In this document: piece after piece, positions 27,408 through 34,922 of the stretch
Layout: every line of letters starts with the position of its first letter
How positions within the stretch are numbered: position 1 is the stretch's first letter
From: Marinobacter vinifirmus
GTDB taxonomy: Bacteria; Pseudomonadota; Gammaproteobacteria; Pseudomonadales; Oleiphilaceae
Direction of reading: 5' to 3'
Assembly: GCF_002258215.1 (NCBI RefSeq)
Contig: NZ_NEFY01000013.1
Location: forward strand, 1-64,000
Length of the DNA: 64,000 bases
The notes under the pieces: generated by a model
Told to the model about the DNA's origin: nothing
The model's database searches: none
The model's input: the letters and a program-made list of their open reading frames with translations, nothing else
Made by a program: the position numbers and the translations under genes

Positions 27408-28096
27408 TGGTGCCGCAGTTACCCGCCATCACCCTGCCAAAAACCAAGGGCTTTCGCCTGATCAACACCCGGCTGCCACCCATCGACATTTTTAACGATG
27501 TAGCGGATGCGGACGAGTTTCAGGACTTGTTCGACCTGCAGGCACTGACCAACCCCAGGCTCCGGCAGGAAGTCGGCAGCCTGAATTACATCGACCTGAA
27601 CGAAATCCCCTGGGGTATTCCTGGTTGCCACTATGCCGCAGCCCCCTTTACCCACGTTGCACCGGAGGGAAGCCGGTTCAGCACCGGTGATTTCGGTATG
27701 CTGTACATCGCCGACACCATTGAGACCGCGCTTTCGGAGGTGCAGTACCATCAGGGTCGGTACCTGGCCAACATTGAAGGCCTGAAGTTCGATCGGTTGA
27801 TATTTCGGGGGCTGGCCTGCACCTTTGCTGGCGAAGATATTCACGACGCAACGGTGTTGCCGGAATCCAGCGACATTTATCACCCTGAGGATTATTCCGC
27901 CGCCCGCGCACTCGGTGCCCAGCTTCGTTCAGCCGGTTCCGAAGGGATCCAGTACTGGTCAGTAAGAAACCCGGGAGCCACCTGTTGGGGGCTGTTTACG
28001 CCCAGGCGGGTGCGGTCGATTGTTCAAACGGCGCATTATGAGTTTATTGTGCGGGACGGGCAGATTGTGGACCGGAAAAAGGTGGTTGGGATTTGA
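27407..28096 (+). CDS. RES-domain toxin (NAD+-degrading)
   Basis: 229-residue RES protein. The family's Arg-Glu-Ser residues are seen in GSRFSTGDFGMLYIADTIET, TALSEVQYHQ and the later GSEGIQYWSVRN block. RES toxins such as MbcT and ParT consume NAD+ or ADP-ribosylate targets. ATG 27407 overlaps the antitoxin stop; the TTG two codons earlier is not needed. Intact and full length, so the pair is probably functional. It marks the last clearly chromosomal gene before the metal island. Confidence 0.92.
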   Translation: MVPQLPAITLPKTKGFRLINTRLPPIDIFNDVADADEFQDLFDLQALTNPRLRQEVGSLNYIDLNEIPWGIPGCHYAAAPFTHVAPEGSRFSTGDFGMLYIADTIETALSEVQYHQGRYLANIEGLKFDRLIFRGLACTFAGEDIHDATVLPESSDIYHPEDYSAARALGAQLRSAGSEGIQYWSVRNPGATCWGLFTPRRVRSIVQTAHYEFIVRDGQIVDRKKVVGI

Positions 28097-28390
28097 TTGT
28101 GGCGCAGGGAAGGTGGTACCCCCGGCAGGTATCGATTAGCTAAGTAAAGTATTGAAATATAAGTTGTATAAATTTATTTCGTTTGTTTTATACCCCCAAA
28201 TATACCCCCAGTTCCAGCTGTGCCACTGGGGGTGATTCCCTTTTCCGAGTCTTTCCGCTCCCTGCTTAATGTTAGCATGCTAGCGTTATTTTAGTGCTTT
28301 CTATGGTTTCAGAGCCATTGCCATCCAGTGTCAACTAGTTAGCGTGCTCAACTTGTTCGCATGGATACGCTTCCATCAATGCTGAGATAG
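28097..28390. other. Gene-free boundary segment with short repeats
   Basis: No gene seen. TATACCCCCA occurs twice (28189-28198 and 28201-28210). The second copy opens a hairpin, CCCCCAGT/ACTGGGGG (28205-28212 with 28225-28232). GTTAGCATGCTAGC (28271-28284) contains the palindrome TAGCATGCTA, and a near copy GTTAGCGTGCT lies at 28338-28348. AT content rises sharply at 28140-28200. This is a plausible integration edge of the island. Confidence 0.45.
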
Positions 28391-28633
28391 CTAGGAGGCT
28401 TCGTGCTGATGTAGGCCCTGAGTTTTATGTTTCAGGTAGTTAACAACGATTCGTGCGGCCTGTCCGTTATTGATAGACCACCCCAGTGCGGAGTGAAGCC
28501 TGACTTGATTATAGAACGTTCTCCAGAAGTCAATCTTCTACTCGGTATCGGTCAGTGACGGGAACCAGTTCTCGTCCAAGCATTTCTGGCTGAGTCTGCC
28601 GTTGAACGACTCTCCAATCGCATTGACGATGGG
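28391..28633 (-). pseudogene. 3-prime remnant of an IS3-family transposase (OrfB)
   Basis: The minus strand encodes NAIGESFNGRLSQKCLDENW, then an in-frame TAG, then FYNQVRLHSALGW and a tail ending HQHEAS. This is the C-terminal end of the rve-type integrase core of IS3-family OrfB (the family's NxxxESFNxxL and YNxxRPHSxL blocks). The start of the gene is missing and the internal stop confirms decay. Confidence 0.8.
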
Positions 28634-28941
28634 CTGGCCGGGCCGAGAGAAATAGATTTCCATCTCTATTTCTTAGGCCCACCAGTTCCTGATCTGCCGG
28701 CCTGCGGCCTCCACCGGACGGCTCAATCGGTCCGCTGCTAAACAAAAGCGAACGTTCAAGATCCTCCACTGCGAACCGGTTTTTAATTCAGTCCTGAAGA
28801 ACAATGAGCCGCTTCAATGGTTCGGCAATGCAAAGCCATTAGTTAACGAAATAGCGGCCCCATTTGTTCATGAAACCTGTTTATACGCAGTATTTGAGCA
28901 TGAAGCCATGGACCGTTCCCTGTAGTTTGGCTGTAGGAAGC
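28634..28941. other. Gene-poor mobile-element debris
   Basis: Only a 79-residue open frame of no recognised family (28530-28769, minus) crosses this stretch. I take it as scrambled insertion-sequence debris between the IS3 remnant and the ccdA fragment. No convincing repeat ends were seen. Confidence 0.3.
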
Positions 28942-29298
28942 TCAACCAAGCCTTCCGAGAACCGGAAACGTCGACAACATCCACGACGCAAAGAGTGTCA
29001 TCCGACCGGTGAGCACCATTACTCCCATTACAACGAGCACCAAGCCAGCAAGCGCTCTCAGCAGTCTACTCCAGCGACTGAGCCAGCGTACTCGTTGCCG
29101 AAAGTGTTCAATAAACAGGGCGGTTCCGAGAAAAGGAAGAGCCAACCCCAACGAATACGCCGCCAGATACAGCATGCCCGCCTCAGCATTGGCATGCGTG
29201 GAGCTGAGCGCCAATATGGCCCCGAGTATGGGGCCTATACAGGGTGTCCAGCCGATGGCAAACGCGGCGCCAATTCCCCAGGTTGCAAGATCAGGAAT
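28942..29298 (-). pseudogene. 5-prime-truncated CcdA/DsbD-type thiol transporter
   Basis: Open frame of about 118 residues beginning abruptly after a stop codon. It reads GIGAAFAIGWTPCIGPILGA, the second half-motif of CcdA (the conserved Pro-Cys in a membrane helix), then two more membrane helices ending in LGRLG. The first half, with the other catalytic Cys, is missing, so it cannot shuttle electrons by itself. CcdA passes electrons from cytoplasmic thioredoxin to periplasmic thiol proteins. It sits at the downstream end of the copper-type minus-strand gene run, which lost its tail at this point. Confidence 0.75.
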
Positions 29299-29324
29299 TT
29301 AGTCCCCTAAGTTTTGTAAGTCCG

Positions 29325-29801
29325 TTAAACTGCCCAGAAATCAAATTTGATACCTTCACTGGAAGGGTCGTTGTCGATGATAACCCTCGACCGCCATAGC
29401 ATCTTGCCGGTACCGCACTCCGGCAGGGTAATGGTTCCCTGGTAAACACCCTGGGCATTCGGTAGCAGCTGGGTGCGGACCACGCCCATGTACATTTCAA
29501 GCCCTTCGAAATCCACGATCAGGGAGTCTGCTGTCATGTTATCGAGACGCACACGAATGGGAATCTCTGTCATCGATTCGATGGCTTCATTACCTAAGCC
29601 GACTGTGATGGTTTGATCGCCCTTTCGCCCGATACACTGACCTTCAAAAGGTGCGCATCCCTCGGTGGCGTAAAAAGTGACACCGGCATCCAGATCAGGC
29701 TTCAGGTACTGCGGCAACACGAAAATTGCAGCGACCACCAGACTGAAACCGGCTATACCGAATAACCATGACCATTTATTGAAGTGCTGCTTCAACGACA
29801 T
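29325..29801 (-). CDS. Hypothetical membrane-anchored periplasmic protein
   Basis: 158 residues. One N-terminal membrane helix (WLFGIAGFSLVVAAIFVLP, about 13-31) and a periplasmic beta-rich domain with three Cys (CAPFEGQC at about 49-56 and ECGTGKMLW at about 130). It resembles in layout proteins that sit beside CcdA or cytochrome assembly genes, but I recognise no named family. It lies in the minus-strand run downstream of the cytochrome c gene, so a role in the same copper/redox module is likely. Confidence 0.65.
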   Translation of the reverse strand: MSLKQHFNKWSWLFGIAGFSLVVAAIFVLPQYLKPDLDAGVTFYATEGCAPFEGQCIGRKGDQTITVGLGNEAIESMTEIPIRVRLDNMTADSLIVDFEGLEMYMGVVRTQLLPNAQGVYQGTITLPECGTGKMLWRSRVIIDNDPSSEGIKFDFWAV

Positions 29802-29934
29802 TTTCGAGTTACCGAGATTTAAAGGTGTGTTGTCTGGTATCCGTGAGAAGTCAGGAGGGGCTCTCGGCCTGGTTAATGTCCTGACTTTCGTTCTGTTGAT
29901 AGCGGCGCTGGTCGTCTGTCCATAGTGTTCTCAG

Positions 29935-30306
29935 TTACTCGATCACCCACTGAATTTCCTCGTCGGTGAGGGTGTCCTCAAATGCTGGCATAGCCAGCCG
30001 ATCTGTTTTGTTGAAGGGATGCCGCCATCCCTCGGCAATCATCCTGAACAGCATGGCATCACTGTGGCGCCAGGTGTGGCCGGTCTCATCGTGTGGTGGC
30101 GGGGGCATTTCGCCTTTCTCATCCGGTTTGTTCCAGTTGGCCGCACCTTCACCCTGCCATCCGTGGCAGGCGGCGCAGTATTGCTCGTAGATCTGGCGAC
30201 CCTTGGCCACTTCGGTCGGCAAGCTGTCGCTGTTTGGTGGCGCGCCACCGGCCATCAGAAGGGCCGGGGCAACGAGCAAGACCAGCGGGACAAACCACTT
30301 ATTCAT
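29935..30306 (-). CDS. Periplasmic c-type cytochrome (class I, single haem)
   Basis: 123 residues with a cleavable signal (MNKWFVPLVLLVAPALLMAG). One haem motif CAACH is at about residue 43-47 and the distal Met ligand is probably in RLAMPAFEDTLTDEEIQWV near the C-terminus, the usual end of a cytochrome c class I fold. Its start overlaps the propeller gene by 8 nt, so the two are coupled. It may pass electrons for the neighbouring metal or thiol proteins. Confidence 0.88.
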   Translation of the reverse strand: MNKWFVPLVLLVAPALLMAGGAPPNSDSLPTEVAKGRQIYEQYCAACHGWQGEGAANWNKPDEKGEMPPPPHDETGHTWRHSDAMLFRMIAEGWRHPFNKTDRLAMPAFEDTLTDEEIQWVIE

Positions 30307-31153
30307 GAACAGGCACCCATTCGCCAGAGGCGTTCCGCGAAAGCAGGTCTCCGTTTTCCGTGCCCACCACGAGTCCTTCCTTGGGTGAGAATGTCAGAGC
30401 GGTGATTGCCTGGGGTATTTCAAGGCCAACCCAGGTTTCGCCGCCGTCAGAACTGTGGTGAAGTTGCCCCTCGATTACGGCGTAGACGTTCTCCGGGGCC
30501 GAAGGATCGTAATCAATGGCCGTCACCGCCCCTCGCAATTCGCCGGCATCGCCCCAGAAGCAAAAACAGTCCATGGAACGGGCCACACCACGGGTGGTGC
30601 CCGCGAACAGCCAGCCACTTTCCATGCTGCCGGGCATATCCGAGTGCAGGAACGCCTGCACCGGCTCCCGGGGTCCACCGTCAACCTTCACCCATTCGCC
30701 ACCGCCGTCCCTGGATCGGAACATGCCACCTTCACCAAGATAGGCGTAGAGCGTTTCCGGTTGGGTGGCGTGGGCGGCAATGGCGGTGATTCCGAGATCC
30801 GGCAGGGTGTCATTGAGGGAATGCCAGCGCTCGCTAGCATACTCATAGCGCCAGATGCCAAGGCCTGGCCCTGCCAGGTACAGGCGTTCGTCCGCGCCCT
30901 TTGCCATGGAACGGGGTTGAGCGCCGGAATCGGACGGTGGCAGCGGGATGTCGGCGGCAGTCTTATCATCAAGAACAAGCAGGCCGCTATCCCGAAGCAC
31001 CAGCAGGGCGCCGGAGGAGTCAGTCGCCAGCGCTTTCACTGCTTGGGCATCATTCGCAGACTCGGCTTGAACCAGGGCCGGCATGACGGCAACCAACGCG
31101 AACAGGAAAAGCCTGGAAACGCCAGAATTCAGGCGGTAAACCATCGTTTTCAT
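30299..31153 (-). CDS. Secreted BNR/YCF48-like beta-propeller protein
   Basis: 284 residues. ATG 31153 gives a clear signal peptide (SRLFLFALVAVMPALVQA); a longer frame to 31357 antisense to the DUF411 gene has no support. The rest has repeated propeller blades with BNR/Asp-box-like strands (MFRSRDGGGEW, LHHSSDGGETW). An unusual CFCFW motif sits at about residue 185. Sortilin/YCF48-type propellers act as assembly factors or binding scaffolds; here it is coupled to a cytochrome c gene. Function unknown. Confidence 0.75.
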   Translation of the reverse strand: MKTMVYRLNSGVSRLFLFALVAVMPALVQAESANDAQAVKALATDSSGALLVLRDSGLLVLDDKTAADIPLPPSDSGAQPRSMAKGADERLYLAGPGLGIWRYEYASERWHSLNDTLPDLGITAIAAHATQPETLYAYLGEGGMFRSRDGGGEWVKVDGGPREPVQAFLHSDMPGSMESGWLFAGTTRGVARSMDCFCFWGDAGELRGAVTAIDYDPSAPENVYAVIEGQLHHSSDGGETWVGLEIPQAITALTFSPKEGLVVGTENGDLLSRNASGEWVPVHE

Positions 31154-31163
31154 GGGGCTGACC

Positions 31164-31673
31164 TCAGTAATCCTTGTGTTCACGGAAAACACCTTGCTTG
31201 CCATTGGCATTAAAAGCGATGACCTGGTAATCGTCCTTCCGGCCGGTTTCCATGCCGGGGGTGCCATGGGGCATGCCCGGCACTGATAGCCCAATCGTAT
31301 TGAACTGCGGGTCCTCAAGGTAGGCGACGATGTCATTGGCCGGCACATGGCCCTCAATCACCAGGTCTCCGATCAGCGCAGTGTGGCAGGACGCCATATC
31401 TCGGGGTACGTCGTACTCTTGCTTGATTTCATTGAGGTTGTCGGTTTCAACGATGCGGGTCTCAAAGCCATTGGCCGCGAGGTGCTCGGCCCAGTCCTGG
31501 CAGCAACCGCAATTGGGGCTCTTGTAAATGGTGATGGCCTGAACTGTCTTTCCACTCTCGGCTTGCGCAACCGATGACTGGTCAGATTCGTTGGCCTGGA
31601 TGGCCAAGGTGGCGCCAGCGCCGATAACGACAGCGGCTATACCCGTATAAAGGGCGAGTTTCATGGTCTTCAT
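31164..31673 (-). CDS. DUF411 family periplasmic metal-binding protein
   Basis: 169 residues. An N-terminal hydrophobic signal or anchor (LALYTGIAAVVIGAGATLA), then the DUF411 core: IYKSPNCGCCQDWAEHL (CGCC metal motif, about 51-67), RDMASCHTALIGDLVIEGHVP and VPGMPHGTPGME. DUF411 proteins are found with copper-resistance genes and are thought to bind Cu or to reduce thiols. It is 10 nt upstream of the propeller gene on the minus strand, in a Met-rich/DUF411/propeller/cytochrome run. Confidence 0.87.
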   Translation of the reverse strand: MKTMKLALYTGIAAVVIGAGATLAIQANESDQSSVAQAESGKTVQAITIYKSPNCGCCQDWAEHLAANGFETRIVETDNLNEIKQEYDVPRDMASCHTALIGDLVIEGHVPANDIVAYLEDPQFNTIGLSVPGMPHGTPGMETGRKDDYQVIAFNANGKQGVFREHKDY

Positions 31674-31772
31674 GGAAAATCCTCGGTTGGAATCGCTTAT
31701 ATGCAGTGCAGGGCTCGGGGATGCACATGCATCCCCGGCCCATAGCTTCAGTTCATGAGGGTGTCCAAATGG

Positions 31773-32066
31773 TTATTTGGTGCCGGTGTCTTTGTCTTTC
31801 ATGCCATCGCCACCATGAGCCTGCATCATCTTCATGCACGCTGCGGTCATGGCTTTACGGTCTTCAGGGGACATATCGGACATCATGTTCATCATCCCCA
31901 TCATGCCGCCCATACCCTCCGTGCCTTGCGAGGACATCATGCCATTCTGCTCGGAGTGTCCGGCCATCATGCCGGCGCCTTCGCCGTGGGCAACGGCAGA
32001 GAAGAGGGCAACACTGCCTGCCAGAACGGCGGCGGTTACGGTAAGCTTGAGTTTTGAATTACGCAT
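31773..32066 (-). CDS. Met/His-rich small periplasmic protein
   Basis: 97 residues with a signal peptide (LKLTVTAAVLAGSVALFSAVAHG). The mature part has many Met residues (MMAGHSEQNGMMSS, MGGMMGMMNMMSDMS) and ends in Lys/Asp. Such Met-rich sequences bind Cu(I) in the oxidising periplasm. It is the first gene of the copper-type minus-strand run and is preceded by a 10-bp stem-loop. No named family is certain. Confidence 0.75.
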   Translation of the reverse strand: MRNSKLKLTVTAAVLAGSVALFSAVAHGEGAGMMAGHSEQNGMMSSQGTEGMGGMMGMMNMMSDMSPEDRKAMTAACMKMMQAHGGDGMKDKDTGTK

Positions 32067-32082
32067 TTGATTTACTCCAGTT

Positions 32083-32119
32083 AAAGTCTCGTTACGGATG
32101 GACGGAAGTACGAGACTTT
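32083..32119. repeat. Inverted repeat in the leader of the Met-rich gene
   Basis: AAAGTCTCGT (32083-32092) and its exact inverse ACGAGACTTT (32110-32119), loop of 17 nt, directly upstream of the ribosome-binding site of the Met-rich gene. Further upstream is the 10-bp palindrome TTAACGTTAA (32130-32139). These could be an operator or a leader hairpin. Confidence 0.5.
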
Positions 32120-32177
32120 GTTGTAAGAATTAACGTTAAAGAGCTTGCCTCCTAGAGGCAAAAATCCGGGTTAAAAC

Positions 32178-32561
32178 TCAGGAGTGGTGTTCTGGAGGAG
32201 GCGTAATAGAGGCCAGGAACGGATCCTGGTAGAAGGTTGATCGTGCGGTCAATACCGGGTGGGAGCCCGTATCGGTAAAACCGATGGAATCCCCCGGTAA
32301 CAGGGCAACGCTGACGCTGACCCCGCATTTGATCAGCCCACTGGCGCTCGGGCAGGCCATGTCAGGGGCTGAGGAACAATCCGTTTCAGTATCTGTTGAG
32401 GAGCCGGCGCTCTCAGCCTGAGCCATCATCATGGAACCACAATCCGGCATCGCAGTGTCCGCGTCGCTGTCCGCTATTTTGGACATAGCCAATGCCGGCC
32501 CGCTTATCACCAGAAGCAGTGATAGCAGCGCGGAAATAAATTGGCGGGTTGTTGCGGTCAT
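32178..32561 (-). CDS. Hypothetical secreted Cys/Met protein
   Basis: 127 residues. A signal peptide (ISALLSLLLVISGPALA) is followed by a short acidic domain with Cys and Met pairs (MPDCGSMMMAQ, TDCSSAPDMACPSASGLIKC) and a His-rich end (PPPEHHS). This layout is common for small periplasmic proteins found in copper islands. The start MTATTRQF at 32561 is chosen; the ATG 33 nt upstream gives no better signal. Not coupled to the Met-rich gene (111 nt apart). Confidence 0.65.
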   Translation of the reverse strand: MTATTRQFISALLSLLLVISGPALAMSKIADSDADTAMPDCGSMMMAQAESAGSSTDTETDCSSAPDMACPSASGLIKCGVSVSVALLPGDSIGFTDTGSHPVLTARSTFYQDPFLASITPPPEHHS

Positions 32562-32716
32562 CCTGATTCCAAGCACCAAGCTGTAAAGGTTCAACGCTGT
32601 GACACACAGCTCGTCTTTCAGTTCACCAAATCCTAGCAGTTTTTATTTCAATGATACAACGCCATCGATACCCAAAGGCCCAAGGTGAATTCACTTTGGC
32701 CATTCTGATAAAAGCC

Positions 32717-32747
32717 TTGACCTTAAACCTTGCTTCAACGTTATTTT
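32717..32747 (+). promoter_or_regulatory. Candidate MerR-family promoter (19-bp spacer)
   Basis: TTGACC at 32717-32722 and TATTTT at 32742-32747 are separated by 19 bp, the over-long spacing typical of MerR-type activated promoters. The spacer starts TTAAACC; the dyad is weak. It points at the small membrane protein at 32834. The element TTGACCTTAAA recurs upstream of the peroxiredoxin gene. Confidence 0.4.
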
Positions 32748-32833
32748 CTTAAAAATGCTCAACTGCAAGGCTGTTTACCGCATAAGCGGTGGAAATGAGC
32801 AACCAACAACTAAGGTAAAAATGAGGGACGATA

Positions 32834-33136
32834 ATGAGTTGCTGTAACAAAACGAGCGGCACAGACAAGGGCACGTTGAATTCAGATCCTGGCCGAGGAA
32901 GGCTAGTGGGTTTGCTGACAGGGCCACGGCGTTGGTGGTTGTTTGGCGCCATCGCGGTCATCGCCGGACTTACCTTTGGCTGGGAACACCTGGTGCTATT
33001 CGGACTCGCTCCCATACTGATCAGCCTCCTGCCCTGCCTGATCATGTGTGGTCTTGGGTTGTGCATGATGAAGTGCAAGGACAAGTCGGGCTCGGTGACA
33101 ACGGTTGAGCAGACGAAGGAGACCGGCGGCGCTTAG
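32834..33136 (+). CDS. Small Cys-rich membrane protein
   Basis: 100 residues. MSCCNKTSG opens with a Cys pair. Two membrane helices follow (WWLFGAIAVIAGLTFGW about 35-51 and LFGLAPILISLLPCLIMCGLGL about 56-77), then Met-Met-Lys-Cys. The Cys/Met content in and beside the membrane suggests metal binding. RBS GAGGGA. Convergent with the multicopper oxidase gene, overlapping it by 4 nt. No named family is recognised with certainty. Confidence 0.7.
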   Translation: MSCCNKTSGTDKGTLNSDPGRGRLVGLLTGPRRWWLFGAIAVIAGLTFGWEHLVLFGLAPILISLLPCLIMCGLGLCMMKCKDKSGSVTTVEQTKETGGA

Positions 33137-34692
33137 CCTTGCACCTGAAAATAGCGCATCATCCCTGCGTCTTCATGTTCCATGTTGTGACAGTGGTAGA
33201 TGAAAAGGCCGGCAAAGCGCTCGAACTTCATCGCCAGTTGGACCGTTTCCCGGGGCATGACCAGAACCGTGTCGTGCCAGCCGCTGTCCACCAGGCCCTG
33301 CTGCAAACTGTCCGAGTTGCCACCTCTTCGCCCCACAATGTTGAACTGCAAACCGTGAATGTGCATGGGGTGCGGCATGGGTGTGTTGTTCCGGAATTCC
33401 CAGATTTCCGTATCGCCAAGGCGGACTTTTTCGTCATCCGCCACGTGGGGCCCTTCAAAACGCCGACCGTTAATCGCAAAGCCCCGCATCATCACCGGTC
33501 TTAACTCAAACGTCCGGATGCGTGTGTTACTTCCTACCAGTATCCTTTGCCGCTGCTGACCTAACTGCGCTGGCAACTGTTCGTTGACCTCTAACGATTC
33601 GGCCACCTCCAGACCGACCAGGGTGAATCGGCTGCCGAGGGGAAGAGCGTTGCTACCCATCATTCCCATTCCGCCCATCATACCGGCCTGGAAACTGTCG
33701 CTGATGAGCTCCAGAGTGCTACCCGGCTGGGACTGGGAAAGGTCTAACCAGATATCAAGCCTTTGGGCCGGAGCCAGAGTGGCGTAGGGCCTGTCTTCCG
33801 GTTCCGGGAGAAGGCCACCGTCTGCACCGATCACTGTGACAGGTCGCCCGTCACTCCAGGCCAGTTTGTAGATGCGGGCATTGGAGCCGTTAAGGACCCG
33901 AATTCTGTATGGGCGCGTGGCGACCTTGCGCGTGGCCGGAGGAACGCTGTTAACCAGTATCCTGTCTCCCAGAAAACCGTGCATGCGATCCATCATGGCT
34001 CCCATACCCCCGTCGAGGTAAACCAGTTCATTGGCACCCGCAAAGGTGCGGTCCTGAAGCACCAGTAACAGTTCATTGTCGCCTGACGGCAATCCGAGGC
34101 CCGCCTCTTCGTCGTCTTCAACGATCAGGAGCCCGGCAAGCCCCGCGTAACTTTGAAATCCTACGCGCCCGCCCCGCTCACCATGGGCATGGGAGTGGTA
34201 CCAGAACAGGCCAGCCCGGTCCCACACGTCGAACCCAACCGTCATGGTTTCACCGGGTTGAATGGGTAGCCTTGGCTGTCCGTCGACATCGGACGGCACA
34301 TGAAGCCCGTGCCAGTGTACGGTGGTGTCCTCCGGAAGCTCGTTGTGAATATGGATTTTTACCCTCTGACCACGGCGCAGCCGGATTGTTGGGCCCAGAT
34401 AGCTGTTTGTGTTTTCAGTGAGGGTGTTTTTCGGCCCTTTCAGCAATTCTGCCTTATAACGCCAGACTTCACTGGGTGTGCCTGGAAGTATGGATACCGA
34501 ATCGGGCGTGGCACGAAGGGCCAGTTCAACATCGTATTCCTCTGAATCAAGGCCGAGCGTTACGGATTCAGTTGCTCTCACACCGCCGTCACAGCCAGTG
34601 AGCAGAAACCCAGGCGACAGCGCGAGAAAGAAGCCAGTGCCCGCCGCAGCCTGAAGGACTGTGCGCCGGTGGACACGTTTATCCCGATTCAT
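33133..34692 (-). CDS. Multicopper oxidase (CueO/CopA-like), Tat-exported
   Basis: 519-residue periplasmic oxidase. A twin-arginine signal HRRTVLQAAAG is followed by LLTGC, so it may be a lipoprotein. All four copper-ligand blocks are present: VHWHGLHVPSD, WYHSHAHGERGG, HPMHIHGLQFNIVG and the C-terminal YHCHNMEHEDAGMM. A Met-rich loop (MMGGMGMMG, about 340) resembles the regulatory copper site of CueO. It oxidises Cu(I) to the less toxic Cu(II). It is translationally coupled to the tiny gene upstream (TAATG overlap). Confidence 0.93.
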   Translation of the reverse strand: MNRDKRVHRRTVLQAAAGTGFFLALSPGFLLTGCDGGVRATESVTLGLDSEEYDVELALRATPDSVSILPGTPSEVWRYKAELLKGPKNTLTENTNSYLGPTIRLRRGQRVKIHIHNELPEDTTVHWHGLHVPSDVDGQPRLPIQPGETMTVGFDVWDRAGLFWYHSHAHGERGGRVGFQSYAGLAGLLIVEDDEEAGLGLPSGDNELLLVLQDRTFAGANELVYLDGGMGAMMDRMHGFLGDRILVNSVPPATRKVATRPYRIRVLNGSNARIYKLAWSDGRPVTVIGADGGLLPEPEDRPYATLAPAQRLDIWLDLSQSQPGSTLELISDSFQAGMMGGMGMMGSNALPLGSRFTLVGLEVAESLEVNEQLPAQLGQQRQRILVGSNTRIRTFELRPVMMRGFAINGRRFEGPHVADDEKVRLGDTEIWEFRNNTPMPHPMHIHGLQFNIVGRRGGNSDSLQQGLVDSGWHDTVLVMPRETVQLAMKFERFAGLFIYHCHNMEHEDAGMMRYFQVQG

Positions 34693-34889
34693 TACTTATT
34701 CCTCAGATATTTGATCAGTGCCAGAATCGCAAGAATCAGGAGCACAACCAGAAGAATCATGACAATCATCATGAAGATCCCCATACCGCCCATGCCCTGC
34801 ATCATGTTGCCACCCATCATGCCCTCTCCCATGCGACCGGGCTCGTCGGCAAGAGCAAAGAAGGGCAGGAAAAGCCCCGCCATCAACAT
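34692..34889 (-). CDS. Tiny Met-rich membrane protein
   Basis: 65 residues. A signal or first helix (MAGLFLPFFALA), a Met/Gly block (MGEGMMGGNMMQGMGGMG), and a long hydrophobic helix with a basic end (IKYLRNK). Its stop overlaps the start of the oxidase gene by one base. Similar small Met-rich peptides occur in copper clusters and probably bind Cu(I) at the membrane. RBS GAGAAG. Confidence 0.7.
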   Translation of the reverse strand: MLMAGLFLPFFALADEPGRMGEGMMGGNMMQGMGGMGIFMMIVMILLVVLLILAILALIKYLRNK

Positions 34890-34922
34890 AATTAGCTTCT
34901 CATAGAGGTCCGTGTTGATGGA

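Noticed and set aside
32678..32702. Near-perfect palindrome GGCCCAAGGTGAATTCACTTTGGCC-type
   Set aside because: Lies between divergent genes with no clear promoter spacing or T tract; possible operator but nothing ties it to a regulator.
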